The notes beneath the pieces were generated by a model. The model was given only the letters and a program-made list of their open reading frames with translations. It made no database searches and was not told the origin of the DNA. From contig JBAZYO010000003.1 of assembly GCA_041659285.1 (NCBI GenBank), positions 1-64,000 of the forward strand: DNA of 64,000 bases. The letters are read 5' to 3'. Source of the DNA: Vicinamibacterales bacterium. GTDB taxonomy: Bacteria; Acidobacteriota; Vicinamibacteria; Vicinamibacterales; UBA2999. This document shows positions 7,410 to 15,563 of the stretch, piece by piece; the stretch's first letter is position 1; each line of letters begins with the position of its first letter. Both the position numbers and the translations under genes were made by a program.

Positions 7410-9461
7410 GTGCTAGCTCTCATTCCATTGCTGCCGTTTGCCGGCTTCCTCGTCAACGCGACGATGGGGCGGCGGCTGCCCAAGGCGGTGACCGGCGGGC
7501 TGGCGTCCGCCGTCATGGTGCTGTCGTTCCTGATTGCCGCCATGCAGGTGTGGGCGCTGGCCGGCATGCCGCCGGAATCGCGCCAGATCAACCAGACCCT
7601 GTTCACCTGGATCACGGCCGGCGATTTCACGCTCGACCTGGCGCTGCGCCTCGACGCGCTGTCGGCGGTGATGATTCTCGTGATCACCGGCATCGGCTCG
7701 CTGATTCACATCTACTCGATCTCCTACATGCACGAGGAAACCGACGCCGAATACGGCCGGTTCTTCTCGTACCTGAACCTGTTCTGCTTCTTCATGCTGA
7801 TGCTGGTGCTCGGCTCGAACGTCCTGGTGATGTTCGTGGGCTGGGAGGGCGTGGGCCTGTGCTCCTACCTGCTGATTGGCTTCTACTACCAGAAGAAGTC
7901 GGCGTCGGACGCGGCCAACAAGGCGTTCATCGTCAACCGCGTCGGCGACTTCGCGTTCATTCTGGGCGCGCTGCTGATGGTGGTGACGTTCAACTCGCTG
8001 GACTTCACGACCATCGCGCTGGCGGCGAAGGAACTGCCGCCCGAGGCGACCTTCGGCACGCTGTCGCTGATCACGCTGCTGCTGTTCATCGGCGCCACCG
8101 GCAAGTCGGCGCAGATTCCGCTGTATGTGTGGCTGCCCGACGCGATGGAAGGCCCGACCCCGGTGTCGGCCCTCATCCACGCCGCCACCATGGTCACCGC
8201 CGGCGTCTATATGATCGGCCGCAACGCCGTGCTGTTCGAGCACGCGCCGATCACCCTGACCGTGGTCGCCGTGGTCGGCGCCGCCACCGCGCTGTTTGCC
8301 GGCACCATCGGCCTGGTGCAGAACGACATCAAGCGCGTGCTGGCGTATTCGACGGTGTCGCAGCTGGGCTACATGTTCCTGGCGATGGGCGTCGGCGCGT
8401 TCGGCGCCGGCATCTTCCACCTGATGACCCACGCCTTCTTCAAGGCCTGCCTGTTCCTCGGCTCGGGCGCGGTGATTCACGCGCTGCACGGCGAGCAGGA
8501 CATCCGCAGGATGGGCGGCCTCAAGAAGCACATCCCGATCACCTACTGGACGTTCGTGATTGCGGCGCTGGCCATCGCCGGCATTCCGTTCCTGTCAGGG
8601 TTCTTCTCGAAAGACGAGATCCTGTTCGAGACGTTCCTGCACGGCCACCAGATCCTGTGGGGCGTGGGCGCGCTGACGTCGCTGCTGACCGCCACCTACA
8701 TGTTCCGCCTGGTCCACCTGACCTTCCACGGCGAGGAGCGGTTCGCCTCGGCCGGCCATGGCCACGACGATCCCGGCCACGCCGATCACGGTCACGCGCA
8801 CGACGCCCATGCCGCCCCGGCGCATGGCATGCACCTGCACGACGCGCCCGCGCCGATGGCGTTCGCGCTGATCGTGCTGGCGGTCGGCTCGATCCTCGCC
8901 GGCTACGTCGGCGTGCCGCACGCGCTCGGCGGCCACAACAACCTTGACGCCTGGCTCGAGCCGGCATTCCAGGCCACCAACTGCGGCCAGCCGGTCACCA
9001 CCGGCGAGCTGGCGGGCATGGCCATCGAGAATTGCCTGCCCGGCGAGGAAGCCGGCGCCGAAGGCGACCACACCGGCCTCGAGCTGTCGCTGATGGGGGT
9101 GTCGTCACTGATCGCCTTTGCCGGCATCGGGCTGGCGACGTTCCTGTGGCTGAAGCGCAAGGACATCCCGGCGCAGATGGCCACCCAGTTTTCGGGAGTC
9201 CACAAGCTGTTGCTGAACAAGTACTACGTGGATGAAATCTACGACGCGACCATCGTGCAGCCGATCAAGGTGGTGTCGCAGGAGGGCCTGTGGCGCGGCT
9301 TCGACGTCAAGGTCGTGGACGGCGCCGTCAACGGCGCCGGTTACTTCGTGAGCGGGGTGAGCATCGTGCTCCGCCTGCTGCAGAACGGGTCGGTTAAGAC
9401 CTATGCGGCATCCATCTTTGCAGGCGCGGTCGCCATCCTCGCCTTCTACCTCTGGAGATAG
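7410..9461 (+). CDS. nuoL: NADH-quinone oxidoreductase subunit L
   Basis: Distal antiporter-like subunit, 683 aa, with about 15 helices and the long lateral helix at the C-terminus. Conserved features include GWEGVGLCSYLLIGFYY, the broken helix around GKSAQIPLYVWLPDAMEGPT with its key Lys, and HAFFKACLFLGSG. Residues 450-477 form an insert with ten histidines in 28 residues, in a loop between helices where most NuoL proteins are short. The start is GTG with a GAGGG ribosome-binding site. Confidence 0.96.
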   Translation: MLALIPLLPFAGFLVNATMGRRLPKAVTGGLASAVMVLSFLIAAMQVWALAGMPPESRQINQTLFTWITAGDFTLDLALRLDALSAVMILVITGIGSLIHIYSISYMHEETDAEYGRFFSYLNLFCFFMLMLVLGSNVLVMFVGWEGVGLCSYLLIGFYYQKKSASDAANKAFIVNRVGDFAFILGALLMVVTFNSLDFTTIALAAKELPPEATFGTLSLITLLLFIGATGKSAQIPLYVWLPDAMEGPTPVSALIHAATMVTAGVYMIGRNAVLFEHAPITLTVVAVVGAATALFAGTIGLVQNDIKRVLAYSTVSQLGYMFLAMGVGAFGAGIFHLMTHAFFKACLFLGSGAVIHALHGEQDIRRMGGLKKHIPITYWTFVIAALAIAGIPFLSGFFSKDEILFETFLHGHQILWGVGALTSLLTATYMFRLVHLTFHGEERFASAGHGHDDPGHADHGHAHDAHAAPAHGMHLHDAPAPMAFALIVLAVGSILAGYVGVPHALGGHNNLDAWLEPAFQATNCGQPVTTGELAGMAIENCLPGEEAGAEGDHTGLELSLMGVSSLIAFAGIGLATFLWLKRKDIPAQMATQFSGVHKLLLNKYYVDEIYDATIVQPIKVVSQEGLWRGFDVKVVDGAVNGAGYFVSGVSIVLRLLQNGSVKTYAASIFAGAVAILAFYLWR

Positions 9462-9467
9462 CGCGAC

Positions 9468-11072
9468 GTGAACGGGTTGCCCCTACTCTCCATCGCCATC
9501 CTGCTCCCCGTCATCGGGGCGGCCCTGCTGTTGTTGGTGTCGAACCGCGACGGCTCGAACAACGGGCTGGTCCGCAACCTGACGCTGGGCATCTCGCTGG
9601 TGACGTTTGCGGTCACGCTGCTGTTGTGGGCGGGCTTCGACCCGTCGGCGGCCGCGCCGGCGTTCCAGTTCGTCGAGCGCCATGCCTGGATCCCGGCCTT
9701 CGGCATCGACTACTACGTCGGCATCGACGGCCTCAGCCTGATGCTGCTGGTGCTGACCGGCTTCCTGACGCCGCTGGCGCTGCTGACCTCGTGGGAAAGC
9801 GTCGGGAAGCACGTCAAGGAATTCTCGATCTTCATGCTGCTGCTCGAGGCGTCGATGATCGGCGTGTTCAGCGCGCTCGACGTCTTCCTGTTCTACATCT
9901 TCTGGGACTTCGTCCTGATCCCGATGTATTTCCTGATCGGCATCTGGGGCTACGACCAGCGCATCTACGCCGCGGTCAAGTTCATGCTCTACACCATGGC
10001 CGGCAGCGTGCTGATGCTGGTGGCGATCATCGGCCTGTCGTGGCTGCACCAGTCGATGACCGGGGAATACAGCTTCGACCTGCTCAAGCTGTATGAGCTG
10101 CAGATTCCGGAAGGCACGCAGTACTGGATGTTCCTGGCCTTCACCATCGCGTTCATCATCAAGGTGCCGCTGTTCCCGTTCCACACGTGGCTGCCCGACG
10201 CCCACGTCCAGGCGCCGACGCCCGGCTCGGTGATCCTGGCCGGCGTCATGCTGAAGATGGGCGGCTACGGCCTGATCCGCTTCGCGTTCCCGCTGTTCCC
10301 GGAGGCGGCGCTCTACTTCGCGCCGCTGCTGGCGACGCTGTCGGTGATTGCCATCGTCTATGGCGCGCTGGTGGCGATGGTGCAGCCGGACCTGAAGAAG
10401 CTGGTGGCCTACTCCTCGGTGAGCCACATGGGCTTCGTCGTGCTCGGCATTGCCGCGTTCAACATGCAAGGGCTCCAGGGCGCCTCCTACCAGATGCTGG
10501 CGCACGGCGTCAGCACCGGCGGCCTGTTCTGCGTCGTCGGCATGCTGTCGGACCGTCGGCACACGCGCCTGATCAGCGAGTTCGGCGGCCTCAAGTCGGT
10601 GATGCCGAGGCTGACGGCGGTGATGCTGATCCTAACGCTGTCGTCGATCGGCCTGCCCGGCATGAACGGGTTCATCGGCGAGTTCCTGATCATGCTCGGC
10701 GCCTTCAAGTGGGACCCGCGCTTCGTGGTGATCGCCGCGCTCGGCGTGATCCTGTCGGCGGTCTACATGCTGTGGATGTTCCAGCGGGTGTTCTACGGCA
10801 AGGTCACCAACGACCACAACAAGAACCTGGCGGACCTGTCGTTCCGCGAGTGGGCGATTATCGGCCCGCTGGCGGCGGTCGCCATCGCCATGGGCGTGGT
10901 GCCGAACGTGTTCCTGAAACCGATGGAACCGGCAATTCAGCGCCTCGTCGATCGCGTGCAAGCGCACCAGCCGCTGACGGTGGCGAACCCTCCTGAACCG
11001 GTCAGAACCCTTCCGAACCTTTCTGAACCCCTCGGAACCGTTCAGAACACGTCGGTGGCGGTGAAGCAATGA
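9468..11072 (+). CDS. nuoM: NADH-quinone oxidoreductase subunit M
   Basis: Antiporter-like proton-pumping subunit, 534 aa from a GTG start. Family signatures include YIFWDFVLIPMYFLIGIWG, IKVPLFPFHTWLPDAHVQAP with the central Lys, and LVAYSSVSHMGFVVLG. The last 30 or so residues, after the final helix, are low-complexity (Pro/Leu/Thr/Asn) and are encoded by a 10-bp tandem repeat at 10981-11050, so this tail is probably a recent non-conserved extension. It overlaps nuoN in an ATGA. Confidence 0.96.
   Translation: MNGLPLLSIAILLPVIGAALLLLVSNRDGSNNGLVRNLTLGISLVTFAVTLLLWAGFDPSAAAPAFQFVERHAWIPAFGIDYYVGIDGLSLMLLVLTGFLTPLALLTSWESVGKHVKEFSIFMLLLEASMIGVFSALDVFLFYIFWDFVLIPMYFLIGIWGYDQRIYAAVKFMLYTMAGSVLMLVAIIGLSWLHQSMTGEYSFDLLKLYELQIPEGTQYWMFLAFTIAFIIKVPLFPFHTWLPDAHVQAPTPGSVILAGVMLKMGGYGLIRFAFPLFPEAALYFAPLLATLSVIAIVYGALVAMVQPDLKKLVAYSSVSHMGFVVLGIAAFNMQGLQGASYQMLAHGVSTGGLFCVVGMLSDRRHTRLISEFGGLKSVMPRLTAVMLILTLSSIGLPGMNGFIGEFLIMLGAFKWDPRFVVIAALGVILSAVYMLWMFQRVFYGKVTNDHNKNLADLSFREWAIIGPLAAVAIAMGVVPNVFLKPMEPAIQRLVDRVQAHQPLTVANPPEPVRTLPNLSEPLGTVQNTSVAVKQ
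10981..11050 (+). repeat. Seven-copy 10-bp tandem repeat, NNNNGAACCN, in the nuoM 3' end
   Basis: Reading in steps of ten from 10981 gives tggcGAACCc, tcctGAACCg, gtcaGAACCc, ttccGAACCt, ttctGAACCc, ctcgGAACCg, ttcaGAACac. The GAACC core holds an exact 10-nt register through seven units while the other bases vary. Ten is not a multiple of three, so the repeat is not driven by the protein sequence. It lies in the last 90 bp of nuoM, just before the nuoN start. Confidence 0.85.
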
Positions 11073-12508
11073 TCAGTTCCTCCTTCGACGCCATCATCCC
11101 GATTCTGTGCGTGGCCCTGGCCGGCCTGGTGGTCCTGCTGGCGGAAGCGTTCCGCGGGCGCGACGAGAAGATGCCGATTGGCGGGCTCGCCATCATCGGC
11201 CTGATCGGCGCCGGCGCGGCCTCGATCCTGTTGTGGAACCGCAACGCCACCAGCTTCGGCGTGGTGACGGCCGACAACTTCTCGCTGTTCGTGAACCTGG
11301 TGCTGGTGGTTGTCGGCATCCTGACGGTGATGTTCTCGTCGCAGACCATCGACCGCGACCGGCTGCCGGCCGGCGAGTACTACGCCATCATGCTGTTCGC
11401 CATCGTCGGCATGATGCTGATGGGGCAGGCCACCGACCTGCTGGTGATCTTCCTGGCGCTCGAAACCATGTCGCTTGCCGTCTACGTGCTGACCGGCATC
11501 CGGCGCGAGCAGCAGCAGAGCACCGAAGCGGCGTTCAAGTACTTCCTGCTGGGCGCGTTCGCCAGCGCCTTCTTCCTCTACGGCGTGGCGTTCCTCTACG
11601 GCGTCACCGGCAGCACCAACCTCGATCGCATCGGCACCGTGATTGCCGCCCAGTCGATGAGCGGCAACCCGATGATCCTGCTGGGCGTCGGGATGTTGAT
11701 CGTCGGCTTCGCCTTCAAGGTGGCGGCGGTGCCGTTCCACATGTGGTCGCCCGACGCCTACGAAGGCGCGCCGGCGGTGGTGACCGGCTTCATGTCCACG
11801 GGCGTGAAGGCGGCGGCGGTGGCGGCGTTCGTGCGCGTGTTCCTGTCGGCGCTCGAGCCGATGATTGCCGACTGGGCGCCGGTGCTGTGGGTGATTGCGG
11901 CGGCGACGATGATCCTCGGCACGGTGGTCGGCGTGGCGCAGACCAGCCTCAAGCGCATGCTGGCGTATTCGAGCATCGCGCACGGCGGTTACATCCTGGC
12001 GGGCCTGGTCGCCGGCAACGACGTCGGCAAGGCCGCCATCCTGTTCTACCTGGCCGCCTACGCCGTGACCAACCTCGGCGCCTTCGGCGTCATCGCGCTG
12101 CTGGGCACGCGCGAGCGCGCCAACGACGACCTGCGCGACTACGCCGGCCTGTTCCACAGCCACCCGGCCCTGGCCACGCTGATGACGTTCTTCCTGCTGT
12201 CGCTGGGCGGCTTCCCGCCGACCGCGGGTTTCATCGCCAAGTGGTACGTGTTCAGCGCCGCGATTGGCTCCGGCTACTACGGGCTCGCCATCATCGGCGT
12301 GCTGTCGAGCGTGGTCTCGGTGTTCTTCTACCTGCGCATCGTGGTGATGATGTACATGACCGAGCGCGATGCGCGCCCGGTGCCGCCGCCGATCACCAAC
12401 GTGGCGTATGCCGGCCTGATCCTGTCGCTGATCGGCGTGCTCTACCTCGGCGTGCTGCCGTCGGCCATCATCGACTTCGCTCAGGCGTCAATCAGCACCA
12501 TCTTCTGA
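11069..12508 (+). CDS. nuoN: NADH-quinone oxidoreductase subunit N
   Basis: Third antiporter-like subunit, 479 aa with about 14 helices. Motifs include FLALETMSLAVYVLTGI, the broken-helix region FKVAAVPFHMWSPDAYEGAP with its conserved Lys, MLAYSSIAHGGYIL and LSLGGFPPTAGFIAKWYVF. Last gene of the nuo operon. Its TGA stop at 12506-12508 is followed immediately by the first palindrome of the repeat array. Confidence 0.96.
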   Translation: MISSSFDAIIPILCVALAGLVVLLAEAFRGRDEKMPIGGLAIIGLIGAGAASILLWNRNATSFGVVTADNFSLFVNLVLVVVGILTVMFSSQTIDRDRLPAGEYYAIMLFAIVGMMLMGQATDLLVIFLALETMSLAVYVLTGIRREQQQSTEAAFKYFLLGAFASAFFLYGVAFLYGVTGSTNLDRIGTVIAAQSMSGNPMILLGVGMLIVGFAFKVAAVPFHMWSPDAYEGAPAVVTGFMSTGVKAAAVAAFVRVFLSALEPMIADWAPVLWVIAAATMILGTVVGVAQTSLKRMLAYSSIAHGGYILAGLVAGNDVGKAAILFYLAAYAVTNLGAFGVIALLGTRERANDDLRDYAGLFHSHPALATLMTFFLLSLGGFPPTAGFIAKWYVFSAAIGSGYYGLAIIGVLSSVVSVFFYLRIVVMMYMTERDARPVPPPITNVAYAGLILSLIGVLYLGVLPSAIIDFAQASISTIF

Positions 12509-12667
12509 GGGGACTGACCCCGAGCAGGCGATGCCGAGGGGTCTGTCCCCTCCGCAGCGCTGCGATGGGGTCAGACCCCGCGACGAATCCCACTCGGGGT
12601 CAGACCCCGCGGCTCTCTCTACGAAGGGGTCAGACCCCTCGGCACATCCCACTCGGGGTCAGACCCC
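12509..12667 (+). repeat. Six-copy palindromic array, GGGGTCAGACCCC, with 29-30 bp period
   Basis: Four exact copies of GGGGTCAGACCCC lie at 12567-12579, 12596-12608, 12626-12638 and 12655-12667. Two variants lie at 12509-12521 (GGGGACTGACCCC) and 12538-12550 (GGGGTCTGTCCCC). Start-to-start distances are 29, 29, 29, 30 and 29. Spacers are 16-17 bp; two of them end in the same ATCCCACTC. Each unit is an inverted repeat GGGGTC/GACCCC with a one-base centre. The array fills the whole gap between the convergent nuoN and selA, and the last unit contains the selA stop codon. It resembles REP-type palindromes, but no transposase lies in the window. Confidence 0.9.
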
Positions 12668-14017
12668 TAGCAAGTCGGCCAGTAATTCGTCCTGCTCCGG
12701 CAACACCGTCCGCAGATCCAGCACCACCCGGTCGTCCTCGATGCGCGCCACGACGGGCGGATCCAGCGTGCGGAGCCAGGCCTCTGTCGCGTCCGCCGAT
12801 TGTCCCTCTCGCGCGATCGACAGCAGCACGGTCGGCAGGCCCAGCCCGGGCGCGCTGCCGCCGCCCACCGCCGACGATCCGCTCGTCAATGCGGTCCGCC
12901 AGCCGCTCGAGGTGAGCAGCTCACCGAGCGCTATCGCGCGGGCCTCGATCTCATCCGCCGTCACGTGCAGCATCCGCTGGACCGGCACGGTCGCCGTGGC
13001 GCGTCCGGCGACATACTCCGCGAGCGTGGCTTCCAGGATGGCAAAGGTGATCTTGTCGGCGCGCAGGGCGCGCATCAGCGGGTGGGTGCGCAGCCGATCG
13101 ACCAGCGCGCGCGAGCCGGCGATGATGCCGGCCTGCGGACCGCCAAGCAGCTTGTCGCCGCTGAAGCAGACCAGGTCCACGCCGGCGGCGAGCGAGGCCT
13201 GCACCGAGGGCTCACCGGCGAGGTCGTCCAGCAGGCAGCCGCTGCCGATGTCTTCGACCACCGGCACGCCCACGGCCCGCCCCGCCTGCACGAGGCCGGC
13301 GAGCGCCGGGCGCTCGGTGAAGCCCTCGATCCGGAAGTTCGAGGGATGCACGCGCAGGAACAGCGCGGTAGCCGCCGAGACCACGGCGGTGTAGTCGTTG
13401 ACCCGCGTGCGGTTGGTGGTGCCCACTTCGCGCAGCGTCGCCCCGGATTGCCGCATCACGTCGGGCACGCGGAAGCCGCCGCCGATCTCCACCAGCTCGC
13501 CGCGCGAGATCACCACCTCGCGTCCGGCGGCCAGGCCGGTGAGGATCAGCAGAATCGCGGCGGCGTTGTTATTGACCACCACCGCGGCTTCGGCGCCGGT
13601 CAAGGCGGTGATGAGCGACTCGGCGTGCACGGTGCGGGAGCCGCGCGTCCCGTCAGCCAGGTCGTATTCGAGGTTGGAGTATCCCCCGGCGATGGCCGTC
13701 GCCCGCGCGAGCGCGGCTGGCGCAATGGGCGCCCGCCCCAGGTTGGTGTGGATCACCACGCCGGTCGCGTTGATGACCGGCCGCAACGACCCGCGCGCGC
13801 CGGACGCCAGCGCCTCGTGCGCGCCGCGCTCGATGATGGCGGCGGCGGTGTCGGCGTCGGCCGGCCCCGTTCCGGCGGCGATGGCCTCGCGCAGCCGCCC
13901 GGCCCCGGCCCGCAGCGCGTTCACCGTGGCGTCGGCGCCGTACGCGGCCTCGAGCGCTCGGACCTCGTCTCGCTGGCGGAGGATATCGATTGAGGGAATG
14001 ACCCGGAAGTCTCGCAC
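12659..14017 (-). CDS. selA: L-seryl-tRNA(Sec) selenium transferase
   Basis: PLP enzyme that converts seryl-tRNA(Sec) to selenocysteinyl-tRNA(Sec). The 452-aa product has the family opening (PSIDILR near residue 8), NATGVVIHTNLGRAP, the cofactor-binding region and the PLP lysine in SGDKLLGGPQAGI. Start is GTG. It implies that the organism makes selenoproteins, but selB, selD and tRNA(Sec) are not in the window. The last codons (LLGV stop) are inside the terminal copy of the palindromic array. It is divergent from the 14047 gene across only 29 bp. Confidence 0.93.
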   Translation of the reverse strand: MRDFRVIPSIDILRQRDEVRALEAAYGADATVNALRAGAGRLREAIAAGTGPADADTAAAIIERGAHEALASGARGSLRPVINATGVVIHTNLGRAPIAPAALARATAIAGGYSNLEYDLADGTRGSRTVHAESLITALTGAEAAVVVNNNAAAILLILTGLAAGREVVISRGELVEIGGGFRVPDVMRQSGATLREVGTTNRTRVNDYTAVVSAATALFLRVHPSNFRIEGFTERPALAGLVQAGRAVGVPVVEDIGSGCLLDDLAGEPSVQASLAAGVDLVCFSGDKLLGGPQAGIIAGSRALVDRLRTHPLMRALRADKITFAILEATLAEYVAGRATATVPVQRMLHVTADEIEARAIALGELLTSSGWRTALTSGSSAVGGGSAPGLGLPTVLLSIAREGQSADATEAWLRTLDPPVVARIEDDRVVLDLRTVLPEQDELLADLLGV

Positions 14018-14046
14018 CAGGGAAATATAGTACGATTCCCCTTCCG
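14018..14046. promoter_or_regulatory. Compact divergent promoter with near-symmetric -10 element
   Basis: Only 29 bp separate the GTG of selA from the ATG of the rightward gene. The core AATATAGTACGA gives TATAGT (14026-14031) for the plus strand, 15 nt before its ATG, and TACTAT (14032-14027) for the minus strand, 9 nt before the selA GTG. The two -10 boxes overlap almost completely. Any -35 elements would lie inside coding sequence. The predicted selA transcript would be leaderless or nearly so. Confidence 0.5.
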
Positions 14047-14454
14047 ATGACGCAGCGAACGCACCGTCCGGCCGAGAAGTTCTGGCCGTACGTCGAGAAG
14101 CCGGAAGAGCCCACGGCCGAGGAGCTGGCCGCGCTCGATCCAGTTCTCCATATCACCCTGTTCGGGCCGCGCGACCTGCCGTTTTCGGTCACGCTCGTCT
14201 TCCCGCCCTTCGAGGGCCCCAATTACGACCCGGCCGTCGCAAAGGCCCGCGCGTCGGCTGAGTATCTCGAGACCGGGGAGGGCGCCAACCGCCGGCATCG
14301 CGCCCGGTTCTTTTCCGGCGATGCGCTGAGCCTCAGGGATCTCTTCGAGCTGATCGGGCCGGTGCCCGGCTGCGAGGTGTTGATCGACGACCGGCCCATC
14401 CCGTATTCACGGGAGCTGTGGCTGCCACTGATCTGGTTCCTGCTTCTCGACTAG
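14047..14454 (+). CDS. Hypothetical protein, 135 aa
   Basis: I do not recognise this family. The product has an acidic, Pro-rich N-terminus (EKPEEPTAEELAALDP), a central beta-like stretch (LHITLFGPRDLPFSVTLVF) and ends in a hydrophobic run (LWLPLIWFLLLD) that is short for a membrane helix. No signal peptide or Cys/His metal motif is evident. It sits 9 bp upstream of the 14464 gene on the same strand, so the two probably form a small operon read from the divergent promoter with selA. Confidence 0.7.
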   Translation: MTQRTHRPAEKFWPYVEKPEEPTAEELAALDPVLHITLFGPRDLPFSVTLVFPPFEGPNYDPAVAKARASAEYLETGEGANRRHRARFFSGDALSLRDLFELIGPVPGCEVLIDDRPIPYSRELWLPLIWFLLLD

Positions 14455-14463
14455 CCCCAGCAC

Positions 14464-15069
14464 GTGGCGTCTCCCAAGTCTGATTTCGATCGCGAGATGC
14501 AGCTGCTCGACGCCGAGATCCGGCGGCTCGAAGCGGAATACAACATGTTCTTCGCCGGCCGCCTGCCGCGCCTGCCCTGGGAGACGCGGACCAAGGTCGA
14601 AGCGCTGGTCAAGAAACACGATCGGTCGTTCATCCGCAACACCGCCGACCGGTTCCGCTTCGAGACGATGCAGAACCGCTACGCCAAGTTCTGCGAGTTG
14701 TGGGAGCGGCAGCTTAGCCAGATGGAAGGCGGACGGCCCAGGCGGGGCGCGAAGCCGCCCCCCGAGCCCCGCCGGGCCGAGAAGGCCGAACCGGCCCAGG
14801 CGGCCGCCGACGGCGAGCGGGTGGTCAGGTTCTCGAGTGGACGCGACCTCGCCGCCGACGCCGAGCGGGTGAAGGACCTCTACGAGAAGCTGGCCGCGGT
14901 GAAACAGGCGGCTGGCGAGGCGACCGTGCCGATTGAGCGCGTCGCCGCGCTGGTCAAGGCACAGGTCGAGAAGTACGCGGCCGAGGGCAGCGAGGTGGCG
15001 TTCCGGGTGGCCTTGAAAGACGGGAAAGTGTCGCTGACGGTGAGGCCGGTAAAAGCGGGGGAGGACTGA
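14464..15069 (+). CDS. Coiled-coil protein resembling the MXAN_5187 C-terminal domain family
   Basis: The 201-aa product starts at a GTG and opens with a heptad-patterned segment (DREMQLLDAEIRRLEAEYN) followed by FFAGRLPRLPW and a basic region (RNTADRFRFETMQNRYAKF). That arrangement recalls the domain named after Myxococcus MXAN_5187, whose function is unknown. A Pro/Arg/Ala-rich linker (about residues 90-118) leads to a second helical and beta-rich half. No signal peptide; probably cytosolic. Family assignment is from memory and tentative. Confidence 0.7.
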   Translation: MASPKSDFDREMQLLDAEIRRLEAEYNMFFAGRLPRLPWETRTKVEALVKKHDRSFIRNTADRFRFETMQNRYAKFCELWERQLSQMEGGRPRRGAKPPPEPRRAEKAEPAQAAADGERVVRFSSGRDLAADAERVKDLYEKLAAVKQAAGEATVPIERVAALVKAQVEKYAAEGSEVAFRVALKDGKVSLTVRPVKAGED

Positions 15070-15127
15070 ACCTTACGGGGAAACGATGCCGGGAGGGAGC
15101 CCGGCACCGTTCCTGGTCAATGCGGTA

Positions 15128-15334
15128 CTAGGCGGCGCGGGTCACGTTGCCGGCCTGGGGACCCTTGGGTCCGTCGACGATTTCGAACTCAACCGGCTGA
15201 CCCTCTTCGAGAGAGCGGAAGCCAGCGCCCTGAATCGCCGAGTAGTGCACGAACACATCGCTGCCGCCTTCGCGCTCGATGAAGCCGTAACCCTTGGCGT
15301 TATTGAACCACTTGACCTTGCCTGTAATACGCAT
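15128..15334 (-). CDS. cspA: Cold-shock domain protein
   Basis: Single-strand nucleic-acid-binding OB-fold protein, 68 aa. RNP1 (KGYGFI) and RNP2 (VFVHYSAI) are both present, in the usual frame GKVKWFNNAKGYGFIE. A GGAAC-type ribosome-binding site lies upstream of the ATG. A longer in-frame extension upstream would cross the structured leader and is not credible. It faces purH; the 5' leader has two hairpins (see 15355-15440). Confidence 0.95.
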   Translation of the reverse strand: MRITGKVKWFNNAKGYGFIEREGGSDVFVHYSAIQGAGFRSLEEGQPVEFEIVDGPKGPQAGNVTRAA

Positions 15335-15354
15335 CGTTCTGTTCCTGTCTTGCA

Positions 15355-15370
15355 GGTGGCCGAAGCCACC
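15355..15370 (-). promoter_or_regulatory. UUCG-tetraloop hairpin in the cspA leader
   Basis: On the minus strand GGTGGC-TTCG-GCCACC forms a perfect six-pair stem capped by the very stable UUCG tetraloop, ending 20 nt before the cspA ATG. Cold-shock mRNAs often have structured leaders that change with temperature, so this may modulate translation or transcript stability. That role is inference. Confidence 0.6.
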
Positions 15371-15415
15371 GTAGTGATCGACCCCTGTCTCACTTGTGGA
15401 TGAGCTAGGGGAAAC

Positions 15416-15440
15416 AAAAAAAGGCCGCAACGTGCGGCCT
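15416..15440 (-). terminator. Intrinsic terminator pointing into cspA
   Basis: On the minus strand AGGCCGCA-CGT-TGCGGCCT is followed by seven T residues (complement of the A-run at 15416-15422), a textbook rho-independent terminator. It lies about 80 bp upstream of the cspA start in the cspA direction. No minus-strand gene lies between it and purH, so it either blocks antisense transcription leaving purH or works as a transcription attenuator in a long cspA leader. On the plus strand it lacks a proper U-run. Confidence 0.7.
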
Positions 15441-15563
15441 TTCTGGTCCGCATAAATGGACTGCGGGGATGATACTGGGCCGTTACATTTGGTGTCAAAT
15501 GGCAATCGGGCCAGATACCGATGTGTTTTCATGTTTTATTCGTTTCATTGGGGGCTGAGGTCG

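Noticed and set aside
12509..12667. CRISPR array
   Set aside because: The spacing is regular, but the repeat is only 13 bp and palindromic, spacers are 16-17 bp and partly alike, and no cas gene is present.
15335..15532. N-terminal extension of the cold-shock protein to 134 aa
   Set aside because: The added frame runs through a terminator and a hairpin and is not typical coding sequence; the 68-aa form is the standard family length.
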